From CAYONP01 sp964405335 (lineage in GTDB: Bacteria > Armatimonadota > UBA10988): DNA of 64,000 nucleotides. Location of the stretch: positions 15,947-79,946 of the forward strand of contig CAYONP010000014.1 of the NCBI GenBank assembly GCA_964405335.1, in the 5' to 3' direction. The translations under genes were made by a program, and so were the position numbers. The notes below the pieces were generated by a model. The model was not told the origin of the DNA. It worked only from the letters and a program-made list of their open reading frames with translations, and did no database searches. Shown here one piece after another: positions 16,716 through 25,050 of the stretch (its first letter is position 1; each line of letters begins with the position of its first letter).

Positions 16716-18076
16716 TACGCTGGCCGCACGTAATCGCCAGTCGGTGGCTGTGCGCGCTGTTACTAGCCGGTGGCGCGGCCGCCGCCGAGCCCGCTCGCCT
16801 CAACTGCGGTGTGGCCAGCATCTTGGCCTACGTCACCGCCATCGAACACCGCCTCGAGCCCGACGACGTGCAGTGGTTGACCGACAGCTATCCTGACCCG
16901 GAGGTCAGCCTGGGCGATCTGATCGACATGGCCGCGAGGCTGGAGCTTGATCTGGTCGGCTACCAGGCCTCCCTCGACGAACTCCGCGCCGCCGGCCGGA
17001 TCGGCATCGCTCATCTCCGCGAACCCGAGCACTTCGTCGCCTTCCTTGGCGCCGATGAGGAGTACGTCCAAATCGCCGACGGCCCGACGCTGGCCATCGA
17101 AGCCTGGCCGGTCGACGACTTCACCGCCCGGTTCACCGGCCACTGCGTGCTGCCAGATGACGCCTTCACTGCCAGGTCGGGCATCACCCTCGAGCAACGA
17201 CATGTGGAGCTCGGTGATGCCACCGCCGGTTCGGTCTTGGAGCACAGCTTCGCGGTGCGCAACCTTGGTGCCGCGGAGGCGACGATCCGCGTGCGAAACA
17301 CCTCGTGTACCTGCACCGCCGCCCAGCGCGAGGCGCTGCCGGTCGCGCCTGGCGAGACGGCCGACGTCGCGATGACGATGCGGATCATCACCATCGGCCG
17401 CCAGCTCGAATACGCGCGGCTGGTGACCGGCGACCCGGCCCAGCCGCTGCTCTTCCTCACTCTCTCCGCCACCGGCCTGCAGGGCATCCACGCTGCCCCG
17501 CGGACGATCCTCCTCCGTGTCCTCCGCGGCGAATCCGACACCGCCACCGTCCGCATTTCGACGCCTGTCGGGGTCTCCGTGACCGGCGCCTCGTGCGAGC
17601 CCGATCTCTGCGAGGTCACCCCCCGCGGCACGGTGGCCGAAGAGCAGCGCTGGCTGCGCAGCCTCGAACTCCGCCTGCGTGACGACCTGCCCGCCGGCGA
17701 GCACACCGCGCGGTTGATCATCAACACCAACGAACCCGACGGCGCGCCGCTCTCGCTGCCCGTCAGGGTCACCGTCGTGCCCGTCCTGCAGGCCTTCCCC
17801 GCCCGCCTGGCCGACTTCCACGTCGGCACCGACGGCGCGCTGTTCACCCTCCGGCTGACCGCCCGAGACGGCCGCGCCTTCGCGATCGAGACGTGTGAAG
17901 TGGCCGGCGATGGGTTCGCACTACTCGACGTCACCCCGCGACCCGAGGGCGGCTACCTCATCCGACTGCGCGGCCGGCCCGAACGAGGCGCCTGGATCCG
18001 CGGCACGCTCGCGGTCGAGACCGACCTGTCAGGCGAGACGCTGGCCGTGCCGCTGCTGGTCGAAGGCGCACCGTAA
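16712..18076 (+). CDS. Exported C39-like cysteine peptidase fused to DUF1573 modules (cassette A)
   Basis: A 454-residue protein. A hydrophobic signal runs to about residue 25. Residues 28-130 match the peptidase C39 fold: Cys32 in LNCGVASI, His107 in EHFVAFLGADEEYVQI and Asp123 in IADGP are correctly ordered for the catalytic triad. The usual oxyanion Gln a few residues before the Cys is not obvious. Residues about 160-250 are a DUF1573/ASH module (SFAVRNLGAAEATIRVRNTS, then CTC), followed by at least two more beta-sandwich modules. C39 domains normally cleave double-glycine leaders in the cytoplasm as part of ABC transporters; here there is no transporter and a signal peptide, so any cleavage would occur outside the cytoplasm. 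The likely substrate is the GG-leader-like protein two genes upstream. Confidence 0.8.
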   Translation: MIRWPHVIASRWLCALLLAGGAAAAEPARLNCGVASILAYVTAIEHRLEPDDVQWLTDSYPDPEVSLGDLIDMAARLELDLVGYQASLDELRAAGRIGIAHLREPEHFVAFLGADEEYVQIADGPTLAIEAWPVDDFTARFTGHCVLPDDAFTARSGITLEQRHVELGDATAGSVLEHSFAVRNLGAAEATIRVRNTSCTCTAAQREALPVAPGETADVAMTMRIITIGRQLEYARLVTGDPAQPLLFLTLSATGLQGIHAAPRTILLRVLRGESDTATVRISTPVGVSVTGASCEPDLCEVTPRGTVAEEQRWLRSLELRLRDDLPAGEHTARLIINTNEPDGAPLSLPVRVTVVPVLQAFPARLADFHVGTDGALFTLRLTARDGRAFAIETCEVAGDGFALLDVTPRPEGGYLIRLRGRPERGAWIRGTLAVETDLSGETLAVPLLVEGAP

Positions 18077-18083
18077 CCCGCCG

Positions 18084-19688
18084 TCAGTCGTACAGCACCG
18101 GCTCGGTGCGCCAGTCCTTCTCGCGGTCGTGCCCATACTCCGCCACGCGCGGGCGACGCTCGCGCAGGCGGACCGATTCGAGGCCCAGGTAGTAGCCCTG
18201 CGAGGCCGCGTTGCGCCCGACACAGCGCAGCCGCAGCCGGTGCTCGCCGGGATCGGGCCAGAAGTCGAGCAGGTGTACCTCCTGGTGCGTAATCTCGGCG
18301 CCGTAAGCGTCGATCGCCCCGCCGATGTCGACCCCGTCGAGCGAGGCCTGGTAGATCCCGAAGTCATACGACTTGGTCAGGTTGAGCAGCAATCGTAACG
18401 GCTCGCGTCGTTCGACGGTGAAGGGGATTTCGAGCCAGGCGTCCTCTTCGCTCGTCGGGCGATAGAGGAGCTGCGGTCCGTCGTAGAAGGCGAGCTGCTG
18501 TGGACTCGCCTCGCCGGCGCCGTGCACGGCCACGTCGCGGGCGTAAGCGATGGTCCGCTCGAGGCTCGGCAGCCGCCGTGCGGGACCGTCGGGCGCCCGC
18601 GCGGTGAAGGTCGGGATGCCGGTCTGGTACCAGAACGCGACCGAGGCGTAGTCGTCCTGGCGCTCGTTCCAGCTCATCGCACGGTGGTCGGGATTCTCGT
18701 CCGTCGAGATCCAGCCCCAATGCTCGAACGCGACGCGGATTCCGGTCTGGAAGACCATCGGGTCGTGGAGGTGCCAGCGATAGGCGCTGGTCCGCCCGCC
18801 GAGCAGCCCCCAGCCGTCGAAGCAGGGCACGCCGGCGTAGGGGGTCGAGGTCGTTTTGAGCCCCCACGCACTAAGGAAGTAGTCCTCTGTGCCGGTGCCC
18901 TGGATGGAGGGCGACTCCTCGCCGTCGATCCAGACCTTCTCGTCGCCCTCGCCGAACCAAGCGGGACTGCGAGTGCGCACCGCCAGCACCGTGCCGACAT
19001 AGTGACCCTTGCCCTGGGTCTCGAGCACGACATAGTCGCGGCCCTGCTCGACTGGATACTCCTGCCGGTACTGCGCGTGAAAATAGGGCGTGTCGGCGGA
19101 CAGCGTGTCGTACTGAATCCAGTCGATGTTGTAGTACAGCAGGCTGACCGGCTTGTCGCCCTGGTTGACCAACTCGACCCGGGCGTGCTCGCGGAACGGC
19201 ATCGCCCAGAAGCAGTTGTAGCTGTCGCCGTCCTCGACCACCACGGGCAGCGAGATCACTTCGTCGCGCTGGCCGAAGCAGTTGGCGAAGAAGTCGCCCA
19301 GCGGCGCCTCGACACCCGGCCGCTCGCGCCGGTCCCAGGTGATGCGCAGCAGCATATCCTGGTGGCTGGCCGACCCGTCGCGCGCCCACGCGTGTGGCTC
19401 GGGACCGAGGAAGGTGAACCACATGTGCGTGATCACTCCCGGCCCTGCCTCGTCCATCAGCAGGTGCGTCGCGCCCGGCGCGACGCGGAAATTGTCCCAG
19501 TTCGAGTGCTCCTGGTCGTCGCTGGTGTACGGCGCGTTCGGATCGTAGCGGCCGTCGGCGCCCGCCCGGAAGGTCGACGTGGCGCGGCGCGAGCGGCCCT
19601 CGCGCGGGCGGGCCAGCGAGGCCAGCAGATCCTCGCCCGGCGCGGCGGCGACCGACAGCATGGCAGGCATGAACAGCGCGGGCAGCAT
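18084..19688 (-). CDS. DUF2961 / GH172-family glycoside hydrolase
   Basis: A 534-residue protein of the DUF2961 family, now called GH172, whose studied members act on difructose dianhydride and D-arabinofuranosides as hexamers. A short N-terminal signal-like segment is followed by SNWDNFRVAPGATHLLMDEA and GVITHMWFT; then PSIQGTGTEDYFLSAWGLK holds the strongly conserved GTGTEDYF motif with the catalytic acidic residue, and YRWHLHDPMVFQTGIR is a further conserved block. The last 120 residues (LLLNLTKSYDFGIYQASLDG) are the jelly-roll tail of the family. GGAG lies 7 nt before the ATG. It heads toward the plus-strand peptidase gene, with 7 bp between stops. It lies downstream of two other hydrolase genes on the same strand. 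Confidence 0.9.
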   Translation of the reverse strand: MLPALFMPAMLSVAAAPGEDLLASLARPREGRSRRATSTFRAGADGRYDPNAPYTSDDQEHSNWDNFRVAPGATHLLMDEAGPGVITHMWFTFLGPEPHAWARDGSASHQDMLLRITWDRRERPGVEAPLGDFFANCFGQRDEVISLPVVVEDGDSYNCFWAMPFREHARVELVNQGDKPVSLLYYNIDWIQYDTLSADTPYFHAQYRQEYPVEQGRDYVVLETQGKGHYVGTVLAVRTRSPAWFGEGDEKVWIDGEESPSIQGTGTEDYFLSAWGLKTTSTPYAGVPCFDGWGLLGGRTSAYRWHLHDPMVFQTGIRVAFEHWGWISTDENPDHRAMSWNERQDDYASVAFWYQTGIPTFTARAPDGPARRLPSLERTIAYARDVAVHGAGEASPQQLAFYDGPQLLYRPTSEEDAWLEIPFTVERREPLRLLLNLTKSYDFGIYQASLDGVDIGGAIDAYGAEITHQEVHLLDFWPDPGEHRLRLRCVGRNAASQGYYLGLESVRLRERRPRVAEYGHDREKDWRTEPVLYD

Positions 19689-19749
19689 TGCACGGCTCCG
19701 TCGTGGCCAGGGCTCATTCCACGCCGCGCGGGCCGTTCCTGCCGGCCCT

Positions 19750-21165
19750 TCAGCCGATGTCGAACCCGAACAGCGTGCCGCGCTGGACGCTCAACTCGAG
19801 CGCCAGCACTCGCCCACGCAAGTCGGCGTTGCGCCCGCGCCAAGCCACCGCATGGTCGATCCGGTCACCGCGCATCGGCCGGCAGTCCGGCCAATCGAAA
19901 CCGGCGATCCCCGCGCCGTGCTCGTCGACCACGCGCGCCCGCAGCTCGCCCGACGGATCGACGGCGGCATTGAGCATGAATTGCACCGCCTCGCCGAGCG
20001 CCCGCGCTTCGGTCCGCAGCACGCCGCGATCGTCGCCCGCCACGTAGCCAACGTACCGGTCGCGGCGCATGGTGGCATAGCCGATCTGACGACCCGTGAA
20101 CCGCTCCGCCTTGTGACCCCAGCGGTAACCGCCGTAGTAAATCGACGTGTGGCCGCCAACCAGTAGTTGCTCGTCGCCCCAGGCCATCGCCCGGTCCCAC
20201 GTGCCGGGCGTCGCGTTGCGGTCGAGGAACGGCTCCGTCTCACGCCGCCAGGTGCGACCATCGCGGCTCCAGGCAACGACGGTGTAGCCGATGCCGGCGA
20301 ACGGCCGGTCCTCGTCGTGAAGCTCGGCGGCCGTGCGGTCTGGCTCGCCGTTGAGGTCGTCGCGCAGCACCTTGACGAAGGCCACCAGCAGCTCGCCGCG
20401 CGCCAGCAGTCCGCTGCAGCAGTAGAATTGCGTCTCGCCGTGCTCGATCGCCGCGTCGCTCGGTTCGATGATCCGCCACGGCTCTTCCCACCGCTGCAGG
20501 TCGTCGCTGACGCTCTGATGCGGGATTCGCCGGCCGGCCCACGGCCCGTCGCCAAGGACCATCGAGCAGAAACAGAGATAGCGCTGCCGGATGGGATCCC
20601 AATGGAGGCTGGTGATATCGTGATTGTGCCGAAGCACGACATCATCGCTCAGTTTAGACCAACTCAAGCCGTCCGGCGAGGCGGCTACCCGCAGGCCACT
20701 ATCGTGGTACCAGCCGTAGATGAACCGTCGCTCCGGCGCGGGGTGCTCCGGTCCGTGGTCGATGATGCTCACCCCGAACTGGTTCGGCGCCGGCTCGGGC
20801 AGCACGCGGTGTGGGCGGACGAAGTGGATGCCGTCGGCCGAGTCCATGGTTGCCAGGCTCGATCGGCCGGTGTTGCCCTCTGAGTACGGCACGCCGTACC
20901 ACATTCGGAAACGCCCCGTCTCAGGCGAGCGGACGACGCTGAGGTAGGGCTGGAAGCAGCCGTCTTCGAAGCCGGTGACGATGGGCTCTGTCAGCCGCGC
21001 CGGCGGCACAACGCGCCGCACCAGCCCGTCGGCCCGGGCGACCAGCGCGTCGTCGAGCAGCAGGCACGGCCCGGCGCGCCACGCCTCGGCCATAGCATTC
21101 TCCCGCCCGCGCACGGCCCCGGCCACGGCCGCGGCGGCAAGCAGCTCACGTCGCGTCAGGCGCAT
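19750..21165 (-). CDS. Exported five-bladed propeller glycosidase-like protein (GH32/43-like)
   Basis: A 471-residue protein. The N terminus LTRRELLAAAAVAGAV is a twin-arginine-type signal. The body has the spaced Asp/Trp pattern of glycosidase propellers: GCFQPYLSVVRSPETGRFRM (first blade), SLATMDSADGIHFVRPH, LRVAASPDGLSWSKLSDDVV and YTVVAWSRDGRTWRRETEPF, each with the S.DG..W turn common to sialidase, GH32 and GH43 propellers. The C terminus (LELSVQRGTLFGFDIG) is a beta-sandwich resembling that of GH32. GGAG precedes the ATG by 7 nt, and the start overlaps the end of the upstream TIM-barrel gene by 20 bp. It probably works with the GH172 and GH5-like neighbours on one substrate. The exact family is not assigned. 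Confidence 0.78.
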   Translation of the reverse strand: MRLTRRELLAAAAVAGAVRGRENAMAEAWRAGPCLLLDDALVARADGLVRRVVPPARLTEPIVTGFEDGCFQPYLSVVRSPETGRFRMWYGVPYSEGNTGRSSLATMDSADGIHFVRPHRVLPEPAPNQFGVSIIDHGPEHPAPERRFIYGWYHDSGLRVAASPDGLSWSKLSDDVVLRHNHDITSLHWDPIRQRYLCFCSMVLGDGPWAGRRIPHQSVSDDLQRWEEPWRIIEPSDAAIEHGETQFYCCSGLLARGELLVAFVKVLRDDLNGEPDRTAAELHDEDRPFAGIGYTVVAWSRDGRTWRRETEPFLDRNATPGTWDRAMAWGDEQLLVGGHTSIYYGGYRWGHKAERFTGRQIGYATMRRDRYVGYVAGDDRGVLRTEARALGEAVQFMLNAAVDPSGELRARVVDEHGAGIAGFDWPDCRPMRGDRIDHAVAWRGRNADLRGRVLALELSVQRGTLFGFDIG

Positions 21166-22186
21166 GGTCGGCTCCGGTTACGTCGGCCAACAGCCAAAAG
21201 AACCCCCGCTTCCGTTCACTCGACAGCCCCCAGTCGCACGGCATGCTCTGATAGCCCTGCTCGAACCCCTCGCCAGGCATACGGTAGTCGAAGTAACCCC
21301 ACCCGGCGTGTTCGTCGATCGCGGCCAACATGTTGTTGTCGGACTCTGCGAAGTTGAAGTGGTCATCCTCGTTGAATAGGATCGGCTGCCCGCGGTAGCC
21401 GGCGACCTGACGCGTCTCGCGAACCATGCGGCGAATGCGCTCCGGCTCCGTCACGCCGTTGCCGTGGAGGAGCAGGAAATCGCTCGCCGCGACCACGTTC
21501 GGTCGCGGGATGGTCCCACCGCCGTAGCTGGTCGAAACAAGGAACCGCCGCCCGTCGCGACGGCTCGCCCGCACTCGCTCGATCAGTTCATGCACCCGTG
21601 GCGGCTGCAGTATCGCATGGGTATACCGCACATTGCATTCATTGTTGACCTCGATCAGGAGATTGGTCCATCCGCCGTCGAACAGCCAGGCGAGGGCCTG
21701 GTCGACGCCGCGGATGACCGCCGCCTCGTCGCGCAGGCGGTGCTCCTGGCCGAAGTAGAAGAGGCCGACGATGGGCGCCATGCCCAACTCGTCGGCGCGG
21801 TCGAGGATGCGCCGGAGGCGCGCCAGGTAGCCCGGCCGCAGGTCGCCCACTTCGTCGAACGCCGAGTTGTGCCATGGCTGCTCTTTCGAGTAGCCCTGCG
21901 GACTGCCGCCCTGCAGGTTGATGGTGAACGAGAGCAAACCGTGCGCGCGCCACTCGGCCATCGCCGCGACGAAGGCGAGGTTGTTGCGTTCGGGGTCCCA
22001 CGGCCCGTCAGGATAGTTCCACAAATGGCGTGTCTCAGGGTTGAGGTCATCGAAGATGCCTTGCACCATACGGCTGTTCATCAACAGCCCCTCGACTTTC
22101 CGCCCGCGCCAGGAGCGGCCGGGATAGGTCAGTGCGTCGTTGATCCAGAAGGCATCGCCGCGGATGCTGACGGTGGTCTGCGACAC
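21146..22186 (-). CDS. TIM-barrel glycoside hydrolase, GH5-like, no signal peptide
   Basis: A 346-residue protein. I start it at GTG 22186, which has GGAG 7 nt upstream; TTG 22204 is possible but less likely. It begins VSQTTVSIRGDAFWINDALT, then GRSWRGRKVEGLLMNSRMVQ, like the strand-loop opening of GH5-type glycosidases that use a DUF4038-like head. The two catalytic glutamates are probably in LLIEVNNECNV (acid/base, after strand 4) and QPILFNEDDHF (nucleophile, after strand 7). No signal sequence is seen, although the neighbouring hydrolases are exported, so it may act in the cytoplasm on imported oligosaccharide, or its start is mis-set by decay of the upstream region. It overlaps the next gene by 20 bp. 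Confidence 0.78.
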   Translation of the reverse strand: MSQTTVSIRGDAFWINDALTYPGRSWRGRKVEGLLMNSRMVQGIFDDLNPETRHLWNYPDGPWDPERNNLAFVAAMAEWRAHGLLSFTINLQGGSPQGYSKEQPWHNSAFDEVGDLRPGYLARLRRILDRADELGMAPIVGLFYFGQEHRLRDEAAVIRGVDQALAWLFDGGWTNLLIEVNNECNVRYTHAILQPPRVHELIERVRASRRDGRRFLVSTSYGGGTIPRPNVVAASDFLLLHGNGVTEPERIRRMVRETRQVAGYRGQPILFNEDDHFNFAESDNNMLAAIDEHAGWGYFDYRMPGEGFEQGYQSMPCDWGLSSERKRGFFWLLADVTGADHAPDAT

Positions 22187-22244
22187 GGGCGGCTCCGGTG
22201 GCAACCGTACCCGATTCCGAGCCGCCCGCCAACCGCGAGTTCGC

Positions 22245-22490
22245 TTACCAGCCGACGGCGAGGGTGAGTGGCACGCGCAGCTCGGGCTGCAGCGTGGAGC
22301 CGGTGGTGATCACCAGCGCGCCCCGGTGGTTGCCGTCGGTCAGGTTGCCACCGACTCGGACCCGCCATCGAGCGGCGTCGATGCGCTCGAGCAGCTCGAC
22401 GGCGAGGGGTGGTCCGTCGACGGCTGCGCCGAGCACGTCGAGCACCGCGTCGCCGGCGGCGCACCACACACGACTCAGGACGCTCCCCTA
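22245..22490 (-). pseudogene. C-terminal DUF1573 module fragment of a decayed cassette gene
   Basis: Reading on the minus strand, the last about 60 codons encode LAVELLERIDAARWRVRVGG followed by NLTDGNHRGALVITTGS and end with PLTLAVGW. This matches the last strand set of the beta-sandwich modules in the DUF1573 proteins (for instance GEHTARLIINTNEPDGAPLS at 16712-18076). An in-frame TAG about 20 bases upstream of the open part, and the absence of a signal peptide, show that it is a remnant. The same RIDAARWR.RVG phrase ends the truncated C39 gene at 22992-23243, which suggests both pieces come from one gene or module array broken by a rearrangement. Confidence 0.6.
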
Positions 22491-22557
22491 CCCGCAGCCC
22501 GTGTGGCCGCGCGCGTTCGTGAACGCGACGTCGTGCCACTTCGCGCCCCACCTGCAT

Positions 22558-22878
22558 TCACTCGTCTCTAGCCGCGGGTGGGGGTGCGGTATTCGCCTCG
22601 ATCGAAGCCAGACACAGCGCGAGCTCGGCAAGCAGCTTCAGGTAGAACGCCCGAGACTCGCCCAACATGAAGCCGACGACCGCGCCAACCATTGCTGCAA
22701 GCAGCCCCCATGCCACGGCGGCGCCAGCATCAGGCGCGATTGCGAGCATGGCGAGGAGGCCGCCGGATATGCCCATCAGCAAAGCCCCCAGGGCAGTGTA
22801 TGCCGCTATCATGCCGTGAGCCTTCTTGTACAGGCCGTTTGCATACTGGACTATCACTGCGGCATCGTAGTTCACCAT
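22558..22878 (-). CDS. Small two-helix membrane protein of unknown function
   Basis: A 106-residue protein begun at ATG 22878, where GGAAGGAAA lies about 10 nt upstream. It opens VNYDAAVIVQYANGLYKKAH, then has two transmembrane helices (about 23-47 and 52-73) and a short soluble tail (FYLKLLAELALCLASIEA). The opening resembles small bacterial proteins with a YAxxLYxxA motif before two helices; their function is unknown to me. It sits between the two pieces of the broken C39/DUF1573 gene, in the same orientation, as if it came in with the rearrangement. Whether it is functional here is unclear; the frame and ribosome site are intact. Confidence 0.65.
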   Translation of the reverse strand: MVNYDAAVIVQYANGLYKKAHGMIAAYTALGALLMGISGGLLAMLAIAPDAGAAVAWGLLAAMVGAVVGFMLGESRAFYLKLLAELALCLASIEANTAPPPAARDE

Positions 22879-22991
22879 CGCCGGCTTTCCTTCCCGCACC
22901 CGGCGCAAGGCTCGGGCGCCCATCGGTGTTGTCGCTCGGATGGTCGGCAAGGTTGGGTCATCGGCCTACCGCTCTGTTCGGGCCGCGCCGG

Positions 22992-23243
22992 TCAAGCGCC
23001 GACCCGGATCCGCCACCTCGCGGCGTCGATTCGATCGACGGCCTCGACGGCCAGCCGCACCACCTCGTTGCCGCCCACGGTGGCCAGCGGGCTGGAGCCG
23101 GCGAGTTCGCGCATCGCGGCGCCGTCCATCGGCCGGCCGAGCGCCTGGCGCAGGGCGACCACCGAGGTCACGCCGCAGTTTGGCGCCTGCCCGCTGGTCG
23201 GCGCAATGGCGGCCAGGTAGGGAAGCAGCAGCCAGGTCAGCAT
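22992..23243 (-). pseudogene. Truncated C39-like peptidase gene (third gene of cassette B)
   Basis: An 83-codon remnant. It begins with a signal-like stretch (MLTWLLLPYLAAIAPTSG) followed by QAPNCGVTSVVALRQALGRP, which carries the Gln and catalytic Cys of peptidase C39, closely like LNCGVASI in cassette A. The domain continues with TVGGNEVVRLAVEAV, then runs into RIDAARWRIRVGA and a TGA. The catalytic His and Asp half of the domain is gone and the DUF1573 part is lost. The gene lies 15 bp after the cassette B exported-protein gene, exactly where the full-length peptidase lies in cassette A. A short translated product is possible but it could not be an active peptidase. Confidence 0.7.
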
Positions 23244-23258
23244 GGTCTTCCCTCTGGC

Positions 23259-24314
23259 CTACGGCCCGGCCGGCAATCGCAGCGGGTCGTCGGCCAGCAG
23301 TTCGCGCAGCGAGATACCCCAACGCCTACCGTCGTCTTCGGCGATGCGCCAGATCTCGATTGGCGGCGTGCCGAGGCCGGCCGGCGCGTCGGCGCCCCGT
23401 GTGGCCGCCGTGTGCACGCTGCTGCCAGCGATCACCGGCACGCCCAGCTCCGGCGGCGCGAGCTCGGCGACCTGCGCTCCGCCGGCGACGGCCATGGGCA
23501 GGTGGTCGATGGTCAGGCCGACCAAGCGGCCAGCTTCTGACAAGCTGCGGCTACAACGAAACTGCGGCAGCCAGAGCTCGCCGGTCTGGCGATAGCCCCA
23601 CCAGTCGTTGCACCACTGGCCGCGCTCGCCGACGGTCAGCAGGCGCAGCGGCGCGTGGCCGAAGGCCGGGGCGAGCCAAAGCTCGCCCTCTGGCCCGCGC
23701 AGCACGTCGCAGGCCTGGCCGCGCAGGGTCTCACCGCGTGAGACGGTCAGCGGGCCGCCGAGCAGCGTGGCGAGCGGCGTACCTTCACGCCGCGATAGGC
23801 CGAGGTTGAACAGGTACCAGCGGTCATCGTCGACGGCGTCGCTGATGGTCAGCCGCGCGCGGGGGTCCAGTCCGCTCAGGCGCAGGCTCGTTTCGCGCCG
23901 CTCGCCGCCCGACTGAGCGAGGAAGGCGAGGTCGTGCGACCAGCGGTCGGGCCCTGCCGAGACGACGCTCCAGGTCTGGAGGTTGCGATCCGCGGGCTGC
24001 TGCCTGCCGAGGATACTCCGGGCAGAGACCAGCTCGAAGTGCCACCCCTCGCCGTCGCCGATCGCGTCATCGATCGACTCGACGCGGCGGCTGCGCAGGC
24101 TGGCCTCCGGCCCGGTGACCGGCGGACTGACGAGTGAGTAGCTGACCTCCTCGATGGTGAACAGCAGATGCTCGGCAAGGTCAGCGCGGGCCGAGAGGAC
24201 GTCGTTCAGTACCTCGGCCTCGCCGGCGGCGGCGAGGGCGGGCTGGACCAGGAGCGCCGTCAGTAACAGGACCAGACCGGATCGCGCGCAACGAAGCAGC
24301 GACAAGACACACAT
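23259..24314 (-). CDS. Exported protein, paralogue of the 15663-16715 product (cassette B)
   Basis: A 351-residue protein; ATG 24314 chosen because GGGAGG lies 8 nt upstream, although the frame is open further. A signal peptide (MCVLSLLRCARSGLVLLLTA and on) leads into an acidic helical start (LNDVLSARADLAEHLLFTIE). The middle part shares with the cassette A protein the block LGLSRREGTPLATLL, VLRGPEGELWLAP, FGHAPLRLL, in the same order. Overall identity is low outside these blocks, so the two cassettes diverged long ago. It sits 66 bp after the cysteine-rich gene and 15 bp before the broken peptidase gene. A LolA-like carrier or chaperone role is only suggested by the strand pattern. Confidence 0.75.
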   Translation of the reverse strand: MCVLSLLRCARSGLVLLLTALLVQPALAAAGEAEVLNDVLSARADLAEHLLFTIEEVSYSLVSPPVTGPEASLRSRRVESIDDAIGDGEGWHFELVSARSILGRQQPADRNLQTWSVVSAGPDRWSHDLAFLAQSGGERRETSLRLSGLDPRARLTISDAVDDDRWYLFNLGLSRREGTPLATLLGGPLTVSRGETLRGQACDVLRGPEGELWLAPAFGHAPLRLLTVGERGQWCNDWWGYRQTGELWLPQFRCSRSLSEAGRLVGLTIDHLPMAVAGGAQVAELAPPELGVPVIAGSSVHTAATRGADAPAGLGTPPIEIWRIAEDDGRRWGISLRELLADDPLRLPAGP

Positions 24315-24380
24315 GGCAAACCTCCCCATCGCCCGAACCTGCCGCCGAGCGAACAGCACCTCGGCGGCAGGCTCGCGCTG

Positions 24381-24944
24381 TCACTCGCTCGGCTGTTGCG
24401 CCAGGAACGCCGACGGGCCCATCATGTACTCCGGTCGGCACCCGCAGACGCCGAGGTCGATCGTGCCGATCGGCGTCTGGCAGGTGGTATCGTTCAGCTC
24501 GTAGGTGTTTGCCACGGCGCACAGCAAGTAGCCGGGGCCACAGAGGTCGAACACCCCGGCCTGCACACAGCCCTCGCCCCACTCGACCTCCTCGTCCGTG
24601 AGCTTGATCCGACGGGAGCTGTACTGGAAGACGCAGTCGCCTTCCTCATCCTGCTCCAGGACGACGCACTCGCCACCGAGGCCGACATGCCAGTCGAGGA
24701 CGATCGCGCCCGTGCCGTTGTCGGTGACTTTCGTCACCGTGACCGTTTCGCAGGGGTCCCACTCGTCGTCCCAGCACGGCTCTTCGGGCGGACACTCCTT
24801 GGACATGTGCGCCGGGATCGGCTTGAGACGGCAGGTCCCTCCGGTCACTTGCGCCAAATCGTCGGCCGCCAACCGCTCCAGCGCGTCAGCCGCGCCCGTC
24901 GCACAGAGGAGGGCTAAGACGCCCCTCGTTACCTGAATTCGCAT
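24381..24944 (-). CDS. Secreted 12-cysteine protein with double-glycine-leader-like segment (cassette B)
   Basis: A 187-residue secreted protein started at ATG 24944 behind GAGGAGGGA. The signal peptide covers about 1-20. Residues 22-36, LERLAADDLAQVTGG, form a near-canonical double-glycine leader end of the kind C39 peptidases cut, placed directly after a Sec signal rather than at the true N terminus. The chain continues TCRLKPIPAH and has 12 Cys, ending with a CGC pair. The acidic middle (EQDEEGDCVFQY, LTDEEVEWGEGC) alternates with beta-like stretches. It matches the cassette A protein in leader block, CR(L/F)KP motif and Cys number. First gene of cassette B, with a 107-bp gap to the upstream direct repeat. 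Function unknown. Confidence 0.8.
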   Translation of the reverse strand: MRIQVTRGVLALLCATGAADALERLAADDLAQVTGGTCRLKPIPAHMSKECPPEEPCWDDEWDPCETVTVTKVTDNGTGAIVLDWHVGLGGECVVLEQDEEGDCVFQYSSRRIKLTDEEVEWGEGCVQAGVFDLCGPGYLLCAVANTYELNDTTCQTPIGTIDLGVCGCRPEYMMGPSAFLAQQPSE

Positions 24945-25050
24945 CAGCACTCCCTCCTCGGCAGGCCGAACGCCTGTCCACTACGCAGTGTATCCACCAT
25001 CGCGCACGCAAGAGGCGCACGGGAGATTCTGGAGTGGATTCTCCTGGTTT

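Noticed and set aside
22198..23220. 340-codon plus-strand frame over the decayed region
   Set aside because: Ser/Arg-rich composition without a signal or domain, opposite in strand to recognisable C39/DUF1573 fragments.
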